This document shows, in pieces, positions 1 to 8,883 of a stretch of DNA of 64,000 nucleotides. This DNA comes from AR12 sp036265915. Its GTDB lineage: Bacteria; Methylomirabilota; Methylomirabilia; Rokubacteriales; CSP1-6. How positions within the stretch are numbered: the first letter of the stretch is position 1; each line of letters opens with the position of its first letter. Position numbers and translations under genes: made by a program. The notes under the pieces were generated by a model, which did no database searches, was not told where the DNA came from, and worked only from the letters and a program-made list of their open reading frames with translations. The stretch is taken from positions 1 through 64,000 of the forward strand of contig DATAOC010000114.1 in the NCBI GenBank assembly GCA_036265915.1, written 5' to 3'.

Positions 1-537
1 CTCGTCGGCGCGCTCCTGCACCGCGGCACGGAGCTGGCGCACGCGGTACTGACGCTGGTACGGCCGACCGGTGTGGAGGTGCCGAGCGTGGTCGCCGATC
101 CGCCGGTGCCGCCGCCGGACCGCGCGGCGCCGTTTCAGTTCCCGTTCTTCCGGGAGCCGTCCGGCTATCACACGGCGATGGAGTCGCGCCTGGCGCTCGG
201 ACACTTCGGCCGCGGGCGCGTCGCGATCTGGATGCGTCAGCGCGTGCCGCTGCTCCCCGACACGCCGCCCTCGCCGACCGAGCGCGTGCTCGTCGCCGCC
301 GACTCCGGCAGCGGCGTGAGCGCCGGCATCGACCACGCGCGCCACACCGCGATCAACTTCGACCTCACCGTCGCGCTGCACCGCGCGCTCGAGGGCGAGT
401 GGGTCGGCCTGGACTCCGTGTCGACCTATGACGGCGCCGGCCTGGGCCTCGCCGACACGCGCGTGCTCGACGTGCGCGGCACCGTCGGCCGCGCGCTGCA
501 GGGCCTGGTGCTCGAGCGGCGCGCTGACCGCGTCTAG
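1..537 (+). CDS. Thioesterase-like superfamily protein (5' truncated)
   Basis: The reading frame is open from the first base and stops with TAG, so only the C-terminal 178 residues are visible. The text resembles the thioesterase-like (double hot-dog, TesB-like) superfamily. The second half has the block INFDLTVALHR followed by GEWVGLDS and a final strand GLADTRVLDVRGTVGRALQG, the usual order in these acyl-CoA thioesterase-like proteins. Family members hydrolyse acyl-CoA to free acid and CoA in the cytoplasm; the substrate cannot be read from the sequence. The stop codon interlocks with that of the convergent esterase gene through CTAG. The start and N-terminal hot-dog lie outside the window. 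Confidence 0.75.
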   Translation, partial: LVGALLHRGTELAHAVLTLVRPTGVEVPSVVADPPVPPPDRAAPFQFPFFREPSGYHTAMESRLALGHFGRGRVAIWMRQRVPLLPDTPPSPTERVLVAADSGSGVSAGIDHARHTAINFDLTVALHRALEGEWVGLDSVSTYDGAGLGLADTRVLDVRGTVGRALQGLVLERRADRV

Positions 538-1199
538 GCGACCACGCCGCGCAGCCAGGCGGCGATGTCGGCAATCTCCTCCGCGCACACGGCGTGCTGC
601 ATCGGGTACTCGCGCCAGTCCACGACGTAACCGGCCCGCTGCAGCGCGTTGCGCGACATCCGCGCGCGCTCGATCGGGATGAGGGAATCGAGCTCCCCGT
701 GGGCCATGAAGATCGGCACGTTGCGGTTGGCGGCGCTGGCCTCGGCCGCGACGCTCGAGGCGAGCGGCAGGTACGTCGAGAGCGCCATGATGCCGGCCAG
801 CCGCGCGGGGTGGCGCAGACCCGCATGGAGCGCGATGGCGCCGCCCTGCGAGAAGCCGGCCAGCACGACGCGGGCGGCCGGGACGCCGCGCTCCGCCTCG
901 CGCGCGATCAGCGCCTCCACGCGCTGTGCGGACGCGCGAACACCGGCGTCGTCCTCGCGCCGCGCGCCGTCGAGATTGTAGATGTCGTACCACGCGCGCA
1001 TGACGGCGCCGCCGTTGATGGTGACGGCTTGCAGCGGCGCGTGCGGGAAGACGAAGCGGACGGCCGGCGTGTCGGGAAGCTCGAGCTCCGGCACGATGGG
1101 CTCGAAGTCGTGGCCGTCGGCGCCGAGCCCGTGCAGCCAGATCACCGCGCAGGTGGGCCGCGGTCCCGTCTCGACCTCGAGCGTCTCGAGCTCGCTCAC
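534..1199 (-). CDS. Alpha/beta-hydrolase, phospholipase/carboxylesterase family
   Basis: This 221-residue protein matches the size and layout of the short carboxylesterase/phospholipase family (YpfH/EstB-like). The oxyanion strand is WLHGLGADGHDF (about 21-32), the nucleophile elbow is GFSQGG with Ser117, the acid is in HGELDSLIP and the histidine in the C-terminal MQHAV. It should hydrolyse short-chain esters or lysophospholipids in the cytoplasm. The start is the GTG at 1199, because the upstream serine hydrolase stops in the same GTGA, indicating translational coupling. It is the last gene of a minus-strand run msrA - serine hydrolase - esterase. Its own stop interlocks with the convergent thioesterase stop. 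Confidence 0.88.
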   Translation of the reverse strand: MSELETLEVETGPRPTCAVIWLHGLGADGHDFEPIVPELELPDTPAVRFVFPHAPLQAVTINGGAVMRAWYDIYNLDGARREDDAGVRASAQRVEALIAREAERGVPAARVVLAGFSQGGAIALHAGLRHPARLAGIMALSTYLPLASSVAAEASAANRNVPIFMAHGELDSLIPIERARMSRNALQRAGYVVDWREYPMQHAVCAEEIADIAAWLRGVVA

Positions 1200-2311
1200 G
1201 CTTCGACGGCGGCGAGCACGCGCGCGATGAAGCCGTCGACGCTCGTCTTGTCGATGTAGCGCACGACGGCGACCAGGTCGTGGTCGGGATCGATCCAGAT
1301 CAGATTGCTGCCGGCGCCGCGGGCGGCGAAGCAGCGCTCCGACGCGCTCGGAAACTGCCGCCGATCGGTGTTGAGCCACCACAGCAGGCCGTACTCCGGA
1401 TTCAGCGCGCACGGCCGCCGGCACTCGTCCACCCAGCCCTCGGGCAGCAGGCGCCGGTCGTCCCAGCGGCCGTCGCGCGCGTACAGGAGGCCGAAGCGCG
1501 CGTGGTCGCGCGTCGACATCCAGAGCCCACCGCCCCAGTGCGAGCCGCCGGGCACCGACGGCAGCCGGTGGCCCTCGAGCTCGACCCAGGCATTGCGATA
1601 CGGCTGCCATTCCCACGTGGTCGACGCGCCCAGCGGGTCCATCAGGCTGTCACGCAAGACGTCGGCGAGCGCCCGCCGGAACAGCCGGAGCAGGCACAGG
1701 CTCAGGACGTTGACGCGAACGTCGTTGTACTCCCACAGCGTGCCGGGGGCCCGCATCGCGCGCGGTGTCCCTTTGGTCGAGGCGCCGAGGTCGCTCTTGC
1801 CGAGATCGCGGTTGTGGTCGATCGAATCCGGCTTGCCCCAGAGCACCCCCTGCCACTCGCTCGTCTGCGTGAGCAGGTGCCGCCACGTGATCGCTCGGTT
1901 CTGCGCCGACTCGAACGAGGTGTCCACCTCGTAGGTGCGGACCGCATCGTCCAGGCTGCGGATGAGACCGCGTCCGACGGCGACGCCGGCCAGCGCGGCC
2001 AGGTAGCTCTTCGCCACGCTGAACGTCATGTCGGCCCGCGTCGTGTCGCCCCATTCGGCGACCACCACGCCGGCGCGGAGGATCAGGCCGTTGGGCCCGC
2101 CGCGCGGCCGCACGGGCCCGAGCACGTCGTCGACGCCCTCGGGCTCGTCGGCGACGCCGATGTAACGGCCGCCGTCGGTGAGGAAGTCGCGGCGCCACTT
2201 CGACTCGTGGGCCTCGTGATAGGCGACCGCCTCGTCGAGGCGCGCCGCGCTCAGTCCGAGAGCGGCCGGCGACTGGATCTGCCAGTCGCCGACCGGCGGA
2301 ACGTACGGCAC
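1196..2311 (-). CDS. Serine hydrolase, beta-lactamase class C / PBP-like family
   Basis: About 371 residues with the class C beta-lactamase fold signature. The SxxK motif is S98-V-A-K101 in TFSVAKSYLAAL, followed by the characteristic LLTQTSEW segment, a YND motif that may correspond to YxN, and a late HWGGGLWMSTRDHARFG block. Relatives are esterases, D-aminopeptidases or DD-peptidase-like enzymes, so a resistance role should not be assumed. No signal peptide is evident, suggesting a cytoplasmic location. GTG at 2311 is chosen because it lies four bases after the msrA stop; an upstream extension would run through msrA. The stop overlaps the esterase start by GTGA. Substrate is unknown. Confidence 0.82.
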   Translation of the reverse strand: MPYVPPVGDWQIQSPAALGLSAARLDEAVAYHEAHESKWRRDFLTDGGRYIGVADEPEGVDDVLGPVRPRGGPNGLILRAGVVVAEWGDTTRADMTFSVAKSYLAALAGVAVGRGLIRSLDDAVRTYEVDTSFESAQNRAITWRHLLTQTSEWQGVLWGKPDSIDHNRDLGKSDLGASTKGTPRAMRAPGTLWEYNDVRVNVLSLCLLRLFRRALADVLRDSLMDPLGASTTWEWQPYRNAWVELEGHRLPSVPGGSHWGGGLWMSTRDHARFGLLYARDGRWDDRRLLPEGWVDECRRPCALNPEYGLLWWLNTDRRQFPSASERCFAARGAGSNLIWIDPDHDLVAVVRYIDKTSVDGFIARVLAAVEA

Positions 2312-2315
2312 CGCG

Positions 2316-2969
2316 CTAGCGGGCGGCCGCGGCCAGACCGGTCGGGCAGGCGACGCCGGTGCCGCCGTGGCCGCAATATCCCCACGGGTTCTTCGACAGG
2401 TACTGCTGATGATAGCCCTCGGCGTAGTAGAACTCCGGCGCGTCGAGGATCTCCGTGGTGATCGGCCCGTAGCCGGCGGCGGTGAGCATCTTCTGGTAGG
2501 CGTCACGCGAGGCCTCGGCGGCACGCCGCTGCTCCGGCGAGTAGACGTAGATCCCCGAGCGATACTGCGTGCCGACGTCGTTGCCCTGGCGCATGCCCTG
2601 CGTCGGATCGTGGCTCTCCCAGAAGACCTTCAGCAGCTGCTCGTACGTGACGACCTTGGGATCGAAGACCACGAGGACGACCTCGTTGTGACCGGTGCGC
2701 CCGCTGCAGACTTCCTCGTACGTCGGATTCGGCGTCAGGCCCGCCGCGTAGCCGACGGCCGTCGTGTACACGCCGGGCGTGAGCCAGAACGCTTTCTCGG
2801 CGCCCCAGAAACATCCAAGGCCGAACACCGCGGTCTCGAGACCCTCCGGGAACGGCGGCGTCAGCGGCCGCCCGCTGACGTGATGCTTGGCCGGCACCGG
2901 CATCCGTTCGGAGCGCCCCGGCAGGGCGCTGTCTTTCGTCGGCATCGTGCTCTTCTGCGAGCCCCACAT
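2316..2969 (-). CDS. msrA: Peptide-methionine (S)-S-oxide reductase
   Basis: The protein carries the MsrA catalytic signature GCFWG (Cys53), preceded by AVFGLG and followed by GVYTTAVGYAAG, CSGRTGHNEVV and the block ESHDPTQGMRQGNDVGTQYRS, all conserved in MsrA. It reduces methionine-S-sulfoxide in proteins. The C-terminal tail adds further cysteines (GYCGHGG, VACPTG) that could act as resolving residues. The ATG at 2969 gives 217 residues and has a GAGGTG Shine-Dalgarno six bases upstream; an internal ATG at 2945 lacks one. No export signal is seen, so it is probably cytoplasmic. It leads a minus-strand run with the serine hydrolase and esterase and is divergent from the beta-propeller gene. 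Confidence 0.95.
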   Translation of the reverse strand: MWGSQKSTMPTKDSALPGRSERMPVPAKHHVSGRPLTPPFPEGLETAVFGLGCFWGAEKAFWLTPGVYTTAVGYAAGLTPNPTYEEVCSGRTGHNEVVLVVFDPKVVTYEQLLKVFWESHDPTQGMRQGNDVGTQYRSGIYVYSPEQRRAAEASRDAYQKMLTAAGYGPITTEILDAPEFYYAEGYHQQYLSKNPWGYCGHGGTGVACPTGLAAAAR

Positions 2970-3087
2970 ACGCGTCACCTCGTGCACATTGTCCGCGCGA
3001 AGCGCGCGCCGGTCAACGTGGCCGCCCTTGCATTGCCGCGCGGAAACTGGTCTGCTAGCGGCCGCTCGGAACCCGAAGGAGGTCTCC

Positions 3088-4236
3088 ATGACGGCGCGTC
3101 TCCTCGCAGCGAGCCTGGCACTGCTGGTCGTCGCGTCGACCGCCTCCGCGCAGCTGGCGGTGTCCTCGAACGACAACAAGGCCGTGCTCGACAACGGCGT
3201 TGCCAGGGTCGTCCCGAACGCCGCTCCCGATACCCTCTCGCTCATCGACCTGGCCGTCTCGCCGCCGCGCGTGATCGCCGAGATCGCCGTCCCGGGGAGC
3301 GTCGTGGGCCCGCCGTTCAGCGTGGCGCTCACCCCGGACGAGTCGCTCGCGCTGGTGACGTCCTCGAGCAAGATCGATCCCGCGGATCCCACGAAGACGA
3401 CGCCTGACAATCGGCTGTCGGTGGTCGACCTCAAGGCGCGCCCGCCCGTCGTCGTCGCGACCCTGGAGACCGGCCTGGGCGCGTCGGGGCTCTCGGTGAA
3501 CCGGCGCGGGACGCTCGCGCTGGTCGCGAATCGCAACGAGGGGACGGTGTCGGTGTTCACCATCCAGGGCAAGACGGTAACGCCGGCGGGGAAGGTCACC
3601 GTCGGCGACGCGAAATCCGGGACGAGCCACGCGGTGTTCACGCCCGACGGCAGCATGGCGCTCGTCACCCGCGACGGCGATCACAAGATCTCCGTCCTGT
3701 CGGTCGACGGGACGAAGGTCGAGTACACCAGGCGCGACATCAACGCCGGACTGCGGCCGTATGGCATCGACGTCTCGCCGAAGGGCGACTTCGCGGCCGT
3801 GGCGAACATCGGCATCGGCCAGGGCGACACCGACACCATCAGCCTGATCGACCTCCACGCCCGGCCGCCCCGGGTCGTGGAGACGGTGAGCGTGGGGCAG
3901 ACACCGGAAGGCATCAAGGTGTCGCCCGACGGGCTGTTCGTGGCGGCGGTGGTGATGAACGGCAGCAACAAGCCGAAGGAGTCGCCGTTCCGCGGTGAGA
4001 ACGGCAGCCTCGTGATGTTCCGTGTGAACGCTCACAAGCTCACCAGGGTCGCGGAGGCGCCGGTCGGTCACTGGCCGCAGGGCGCGGCGTTCTCGCCGGA
4101 CAGCCGGACAATCCTCGTCGGCAACATGGTCGAAAAGGACATCCAGGTGTTTTCCTGGGACGGCGGCGCGCTCAAGGAGATCGGACGCCTCAAGGTGGAC
4201 GGCGGGCCCGCCGCGATCCGCACCGTCGAGAAGTAA
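3088..4236 (+). CDS. Secreted YVTN/lactonase-like beta-propeller protein
   Basis: 382 residues beginning with a clear signal peptide (MTARLLAASLALLVVASTAS, cleavage after SAQ), so the product is exported. The remainder is a series of propeller blades with repeated phrases: SVALTPDESLALVTSSS, GLSVNRRGTLALVANRNEG, AVFTPDGSMALVTRDGD, GIDVSPKGDFAAVANIG, GIKVSPDGLFVAAVVMN, GAAFSPDSRTILVGNMV. This resembles surface-layer YVTN and lactonase propellers. No catalytic residues are identifiable, so binding or an enzymatic role are both possible. ATG 3088 has an excellent AAGGAGGT site. TTGCCG (3033-3038) and TAGCGG (3056-3061) spaced by 17 could be its promoter. The MFS gene follows after six bases. Confidence 0.82.
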   Translation: MTARLLAASLALLVVASTASAQLAVSSNDNKAVLDNGVARVVPNAAPDTLSLIDLAVSPPRVIAEIAVPGSVVGPPFSVALTPDESLALVTSSSKIDPADPTKTTPDNRLSVVDLKARPPVVVATLETGLGASGLSVNRRGTLALVANRNEGTVSVFTIQGKTVTPAGKVTVGDAKSGTSHAVFTPDGSMALVTRDGDHKISVLSVDGTKVEYTRRDINAGLRPYGIDVSPKGDFAAVANIGIGQGDTDTISLIDLHARPPRVVETVSVGQTPEGIKVSPDGLFVAAVVMNGSNKPKESPFRGENGSLVMFRVNAHKLTRVAEAPVGHWPQGAAFSPDSRTILVGNMVEKDIQVFSWDGGALKEIGRLKVDGGPAAIRTVEK

Positions 4237-4242
4237 CGCGGG

Positions 4243-5457
4243 TTGAGCGACAGCATCCGCCTCGGCGCCCGGCGGATCTACTACGGCTGGGTGATCGTGG
4301 CGGCGCTGTCGGTCACCGAGACGGTGACGTGGGGCATCGTCTACTACGGCTTCCCGGTGTTCCTGCGGCCCATGGAGCGCGACCTCGGCGCCTCGCGCAT
4401 CGCGGTGACGGCGGCGTTTTCCATCGGCCTCGGCGTGTCGGCGCTGGCCGGCATTCCGGTCGGCCGCATCATCGATCGTCGCGGGCCGCGCGTCATCATG
4501 ACCGCCGGCTCCTGCCTCGCCTCGGTGCTGACGTTTGCGTGGGCGCGCGTGGAGACGCTGCCCGCGCTCTACGCCGTGTGGTTCGGCCTCGGGCTCGCCA
4601 TGGCCGCCACGCTGTACGAGCCCGCCTTCACGGCCGTCGTCTCGTGGTTCCGGCGCGGTCGCGAGCGTGCGCTGCTCACCGTCACCCTCGTGGCCGGCCT
4701 CGCCAGCACCATCTTCATGCCGATCGAGGCCTGGCTGCTGGAGCGGCTGGGCTGGCGCGCATCGTTGACGACGCTGGCCGTGGTCCTGGCCGTCATCACC
4801 ATCCCGATCCACGCCCTGCTGCTGCGCCGCGGGACGGCCGCGCTCGCGGTGCCGGTCGGCGAGGCGCCGGGACCGCCGAGCATGACGCTCGGCGAGGCGG
4901 CGCGCACGCTCGTGTTCTGGGTGCTCTCGGTGGCGTTCTTCGTCGGGAACTTCGCCACGGCCGCGGTGACGACGCATCTCATCCCCTACCTCGTGGACCG
5001 CGGCTACACGCCGGCGGTGGCGGCGGCCGTCATCGGGTGGACGGGCGCCATGCAGCTTCCCGGCCGCATGCTCTTCGTGCCGATCTCGGCGCGGCTCGGC
5101 GCACGCACGATGGTCGGCGCTGTCTTCTTCGGTCAGGCGCTCGGGATCGCACAGCTGCCGTTGCTGGTCCGCGTCGGCACGCTGCTGCCGTTCATCCTGT
5201 TGCAGGGCGCGGCCAACGGCATGGCGACGCTGGCGCGCGCGTCCTCGCTCGCGGAGATCTTCGGCGCGCGCAACTACGGCGCGATCGGCGGCGCCGTCGC
5301 ACTGGGCGCCAACGGCGCGCGCGCGGTGGGACCGGTCGGCGCCTCCGTGCTGCTGCTCGCGCTGGGATCGTACGTGAGCGTGTTCTGGGCGCTCGGCGCC
5401 TCGCTCGTGCTCGCGGCGGGGCTCGTTCTCGTCGTCGGCTGGGGCGCGCGCGGTTGA
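4243..5457 (+). CDS. MFS transporter (monocarboxylate/oxalate-formate-like)
   Basis: 404 residues with twelve predicted hydrophobic segments. The opening RRIYYGWVIVAALSVTET, the first-half loop GRIIDRRGPRVIM (MFS motif A type D-R-x-G-x-R) and VVSWFRRGRERAL after helix 4 are typical of the OFA/monocarboxylate-type branch of the major facilitator superfamily. It should carry a small organic anion across the inner membrane by proton symport or exchange; the substrate is not predictable. The TTG at 4243, six bases after the preceding stop, is the most plausible start, but no strong ribosome site is visible, so translation may depend on the upstream propeller gene. The TGA stop lies inside the -35 box of the next promoter. 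Confidence 0.85.
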   Translation: MSDSIRLGARRIYYGWVIVAALSVTETVTWGIVYYGFPVFLRPMERDLGASRIAVTAAFSIGLGVSALAGIPVGRIIDRRGPRVIMTAGSCLASVLTFAWARVETLPALYAVWFGLGLAMAATLYEPAFTAVVSWFRRGRERALLTVTLVAGLASTIFMPIEAWLLERLGWRASLTTLAVVLAVITIPIHALLLRRGTAALAVPVGEAPGPPSMTLGEAARTLVFWVLSVAFFVGNFATAAVTTHLIPYLVDRGYTPAVAAAVIGWTGAMQLPGRMLFVPISARLGARTMVGAVFFGQALGIAQLPLLVRVGTLLPFILLQGAANGMATLARASSLAEIFGARNYGAIGGAVALGANGARAVGPVGASVLLLALGSYVSVFWALGASLVLAAGLVLVVGWGARG

Positions 5458-5482
5458 CACCCTCCAGCGCCGGTCGCATGAT
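5454..5482 (+). promoter_or_regulatory. Sigma-70-type promoter of the AAA/VWA operon
   Basis: A consensus -35 TTGACA (5454-5459), a 17-base spacer and a -10-like CATGAT (5477-5482). The -35 box contains the stop codon of the MFS gene. Only nine bases separate the -10 from the ATG at 5492, so the transcript would begin at or just before the start codon. Confidence 0.65.
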
Positions 5483-5491
5483 GGCCGAGGC

Positions 5492-6883
5492 ATGACGCGC
5501 GCGAGGACGATCGGCGAGCTGCGAAAGAGTGGCTACACTCCCCGCTCGGTCAAGCAGGAGCTGCGCGACAACCTCGTCGCGCGGCTCCGCGCGCGCGAGC
5601 CGTTCCTGCCCGGCATCGTCGGCTACGACGACACCGTCGTGCCACAGATCGAGAACGCCATCCTCAGCGGTCAGGACATCGTCTTCCTCGGTGAGCGCGG
5701 GCAGGCCAAGACGCGGATCGCGCGGCTGCTCGTCGGGCTCCTCGACGACGTCATTCCCGTGATGGCCGGCTGCGAGATCAACGACGATCCGCTGGCGCCG
5801 ATCTGCCAGGCGTGTCGCGGTCGGCTCGCCGACGCCGGCGACGCGGCGGAGGTCGCGTGGCTGCCGCGGGATCGGCGCTACGGTGAGAAGCTCGCCACGC
5901 CCGACATCACGATCGCCGACCTCATCGGCGAGGTCGATCCGATCAAGGTGGCCGAGGGCCGCTATCTGTCCGACGAGCTCACGATCCACTACGGGCTCCT
6001 GCCGCGCTCGCATCGCGGCATCTTCGCTCTCAACGAGCTGCCGGACCTGGCCGAGCGCATCCAGGTCGGCCTGCTCAACATCATGGAAGAGCGCGACGTG
6101 CAGATCCGCGGCTACAAGGTGCGGCTGCCGATCGACGTCTACGTGGTGGCGAGCGCGAACCCCGAGGACTACACGAACCGCGGCCGGATCATCACGCCGC
6201 TGAAAGACCGGTTCGGCTCGCAGATCCGCACGCACTATCCGCGGCGGCTCGAGCACGAGATCGCGATCATGGACGCGGAACGGACGGCCTTTCCCGCCGA
6301 CGGCGTGCGGACGGTCATGCCCGAGTACATGAAGCAGGTGGTGGCCGAGCTGACCCACCTGGCGCGCAAGGCGAGCGAGATCAGCCAGCGCTCCGGCGTC
6401 TCCGTGCGCGTGACCATCTGCAACTGGGAGAACCTGCTCTCGAGCGCGCTCAAGCGCGCCATCCGCCTCGGCGAGAAGGACGCGGCTCCCCGCGTGAGCG
6501 ACCTCGGCGCGCTGGTGGCGTCCACGGCCGGGAAGATCGAGCTCGAGACGCTCGGCGACGCGTCGGAGGAGAAGGTGCTGGGCAAGCTCCTGCAGCGGGC
6601 GGTGCTCAACGTGTTCACCCGCGCGTTCGCCGCCGCCGAGCTCGACCCGCTCGCCGCCGGCTTCCAGGGCGGCTTCGCCGTTCAGGTCGGCGACATGATG
6701 CCGTCCGCCGAGTACGCCAGGCAGATCTCGCAGGCGCCCGCGCTGCGCGCGGCCGCCGAGAAGCTCGGCGGCGCGGAGCCGGCCGGCCTCGCGTCGGCGG
6801 TGGAGTTCGTGCTGGAGGGCCTGCACCTCAGCCGCAAGCTGAACAAGGACGTCCAGGCCGGCCACACGCGGTACCGGAGCTGA
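5492..6883 (+). CDS. Mg-chelatase/MoxR-type AAA+ ATPase
   Basis: 463 residues with an AAA+ core of the magnesium-chelatase I-subunit branch: Walker A GERGQAKT (67-74), Walker B region GIFALNELPDL (about 177-186), sensor 1 SANPED (221-226) and an arginine-rich PLKDRFGSQIRTH segment. A CxnCxxC cluster (Cys94, Cys105, Cys108) sits in an insertion after Walker A and may bind metal. Walker B has Asn-Glu where Asp-Glu is usual. Such ATPases act with a VWA partner to insert metals or remodel proteins; the VWA gene follows two bases downstream. The start is set by the promoter nine bases upstream, and the Shine-Dalgarno is weak. Target unknown. Confidence 0.85.
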   Translation: MTRARTIGELRKSGYTPRSVKQELRDNLVARLRAREPFLPGIVGYDDTVVPQIENAILSGQDIVFLGERGQAKTRIARLLVGLLDDVIPVMAGCEINDDPLAPICQACRGRLADAGDAAEVAWLPRDRRYGEKLATPDITIADLIGEVDPIKVAEGRYLSDELTIHYGLLPRSHRGIFALNELPDLAERIQVGLLNIMEERDVQIRGYKVRLPIDVYVVASANPEDYTNRGRIITPLKDRFGSQIRTHYPRRLEHEIAIMDAERTAFPADGVRTVMPEYMKQVVAELTHLARKASEISQRSGVSVRVTICNWENLLSSALKRAIRLGEKDAAPRVSDLGALVASTAGKIELETLGDASEEKVLGKLLQRAVLNVFTRAFAAAELDPLAAGFQGGFAVQVGDMMPSAEYARQISQAPALRAAAEKLGGAEPAGLASAVEFVLEGLHLSRKLNKDVQAGHTRYRS

Positions 6884-6885
6884 GC

Positions 6886-8835
6886 GTGCGGTTCCGCTAC
6901 TCGCGCTGGGACGGCTCGCAGAGCGTCCCGGACTTCAGCGCCGACGATGTCCTCGACGACATCGCGGACGACATCCTCGGCTACGGCGATCTCAAGACAG
7001 CGTTGCAGCGGCTGATGAACCAGGGGCTCAAGCCGCCCGAGGGCGCCCGCACGCCCGGGCTGCGTGACCTGCTCGAGAAGCTGCGGCAGCGCAAGCAGCA
7101 GCGCCTCCAGCAGCACGACCTCGGCTCGGCCGTCCAGGACATCGAAAAAAAGCTCGAGCAGGTGGTGCAGACGGAGAAGAAGGCGATCGAGGACCGGCTG
7201 CAGGGCGCCGAGCGCGGGCGCCGGCAGCAGAAGCTCGAGCAGATTCCGCCGGAGGCGGCGGCGCGGCTGCGCGAGCTGCAGGATTACGATTTCTTCGACG
7301 CGGACGCGCGTCAGCAGTTCGAGGACCTCCTCAACTCGCTGCGCCAGCAGATGATGCAGCCGTTCATGCAAGGCATGCAGAACGCGCTGTCGAGCATGAC
7401 GCCCGACGATCTGCGGCGGATGCGGGAGATGATCCAGGACCTCAATCGCATGCTGGCGCAGCGGGCGAACGGCGAGGAGCCCGACTTCGAGCCGTTCAAG
7501 CAGAAGTGGGGTGACCAGTTTCCCGGCGCCGACTCGCTGGACGACCTGCTCGAGCAGCTCGGGCAGCGCATGGCGGCCATGCAATCGCTGATGCAGAGCC
7601 TGTCGCCCGGTCAGCGGCAGCAGCTCGACGAGATGATGCGCTCGCTGTTCATGAAGGACGAGCGGCTGGAAGCGGCCATGCGGCAGCTCGGCATGCATCT
7701 CTCCGACCTGCTGCCGATCGACGAGCTGGCGCAGCGCTATCCGTTCCAGGGCGACCAGGAGACGACGCTCCAGGAGGCGATGCGCCTCATGGAGGAAATG
7801 CAGAAGCTGGACGCGCTCGAGCGCGAGCTGAAGGGCGTGCGCAGGCTCGAGGACCTCGAGAACGTCGATCCGGCGCAGGTCGAGGCGCTCGCCGGCGAGC
7901 AGGCCCGGCGCGATCTCGAGCGCCTCCAGGAGATCGCCCGGAAGCTCGAGGAGGCCGGCTACCTCGAGCGCGACGGCGACGATCTCACGCTGACCGCTCG
8001 CGCCATCCGCAAGATCGCCGACAAGGCGCTGCGCGACATCTTCGCGCGCCTGAAGCGCGACCGCTTCGGCGGTCACGCGTTGAACCGGCGTGGCGCCGGC
8101 GGCGACCAGACGGACGAGAGCAAGCCCTATGAGTTCGGCGACCCGTTTCTCCTGGATCTGCGCGAGACGGTGATGAACGCCGTGGAGCGCGCGGGCCCGG
8201 GCACGCCGGTGCGGCTGACGCCCGACGACTTCGCCGTCGTGCGCACGGAGCTGCGCACGCAGGCGGCAACGGTGGTCATGCTCGACATGAGCCGCTCGAT
8301 GCTCAACAACGGCTACGTCCTGCCCGCCAAGAAGGTCGCGCTGGCGCTCTCCGCGCTGATCCGGGGGCAGTTTCCGCGCGACGCGCTGTACATCGTCGGC
8401 TTCTCGCTCTACGCGCGCGAGTTCACGGCCGCGCAGCTGCCGACGCTGTCGTGGAGCGAATGGAACATGGGCACCAACATGCACGCGGGGTTCATGCTGT
8501 CACGCAAGCTGCTGGCGCGCCACACCGGCGGCAACAAGCAGATCCTCATGGTCACGGACGGCGAGCCGACCGCGCACATGGAGGGCGACGAGGCCGATTT
8601 CTCCTATCCGCCCACGCGGCGCACGGTGGAGGAGACGCTGAAGGAAGTCCAGCGCTGCACGCGCGAGCGCATCACCATCAACACGTTCATGCTCGAGCGC
8701 AGCTCCTGGCTCATGGCCTTCGTGGAGCAGATGACGCAGATCAATCGCGGGCGCGCGTTCTACGCCACGCCGGACCGCCTGGGCGAGTACCTCGTGGTCG
8801 ACTACGTCAGCGCTCGCCGCCGCCCCGTCCGGTAG
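6886..8835 (+). CDS. VWA-domain protein, partner of the AAA+ ATPase
   Basis: 649 residues. The first two thirds are highly charged and Gln/Arg/Glu-rich, probably long helices or coiled coil (KLRQRKQQRLQQHD, KKLEQVVQTEKKA). The C-terminal third is a von Willebrand A domain with MIDAS motif DMSRS (Asp467) and the later VTDGEP loop. In the chelatase and MoxR/CoxE systems the VWA subunit binds the substrate or metal and couples to the ATPase ring. The GTG at 6886 begins two bases after the ATPase stop, so the two are co-translated. No signal or membrane segment is seen, indicating a cytoplasmic complex. What it activates is not evident, as no chelatase H subunit or metalloenzyme is adjacent. Confidence 0.85.
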   Translation: MRFRYSRWDGSQSVPDFSADDVLDDIADDILGYGDLKTALQRLMNQGLKPPEGARTPGLRDLLEKLRQRKQQRLQQHDLGSAVQDIEKKLEQVVQTEKKAIEDRLQGAERGRRQQKLEQIPPEAAARLRELQDYDFFDADARQQFEDLLNSLRQQMMQPFMQGMQNALSSMTPDDLRRMREMIQDLNRMLAQRANGEEPDFEPFKQKWGDQFPGADSLDDLLEQLGQRMAAMQSLMQSLSPGQRQQLDEMMRSLFMKDERLEAAMRQLGMHLSDLLPIDELAQRYPFQGDQETTLQEAMRLMEEMQKLDALERELKGVRRLEDLENVDPAQVEALAGEQARRDLERLQEIARKLEEAGYLERDGDDLTLTARAIRKIADKALRDIFARLKRDRFGGHALNRRGAGGDQTDESKPYEFGDPFLLDLRETVMNAVERAGPGTPVRLTPDDFAVVRTELRTQAATVVMLDMSRSMLNNGYVLPAKKVALALSALIRGQFPRDALYIVGFSLYAREFTAAQLPTLSWSEWNMGTNMHAGFMLSRKLLARHTGGNKQILMVTDGEPTAHMEGDEADFSYPPTRRTVEETLKEVQRCTRERITINTFMLERSSWLMAFVEQMTQINRGRAFYATPDRLGEYLVVDYVSARRRPVR

Positions 8836-8883
8836 TAGAATCCCCTCAGCGCACCCCCGCGCGAACTCAACGAGGAGCGTGAC

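Noticed and set aside
1196..2311. Calling the serine hydrolase an antibiotic-resistance beta-lactamase
   Set aside because: SxxK alone is shared with esterases and peptidases, no export signal is visible, and nothing in the neighbourhood points to resistance.
3055..5493. An 812-codon minus-strand open frame under the beta-propeller and MFS genes
   Set aside because: Low-complexity Arg/His/Glu text without a fold. The plus strand carries a signal peptide, propeller blades and twelve helices with proper ribosome sites.
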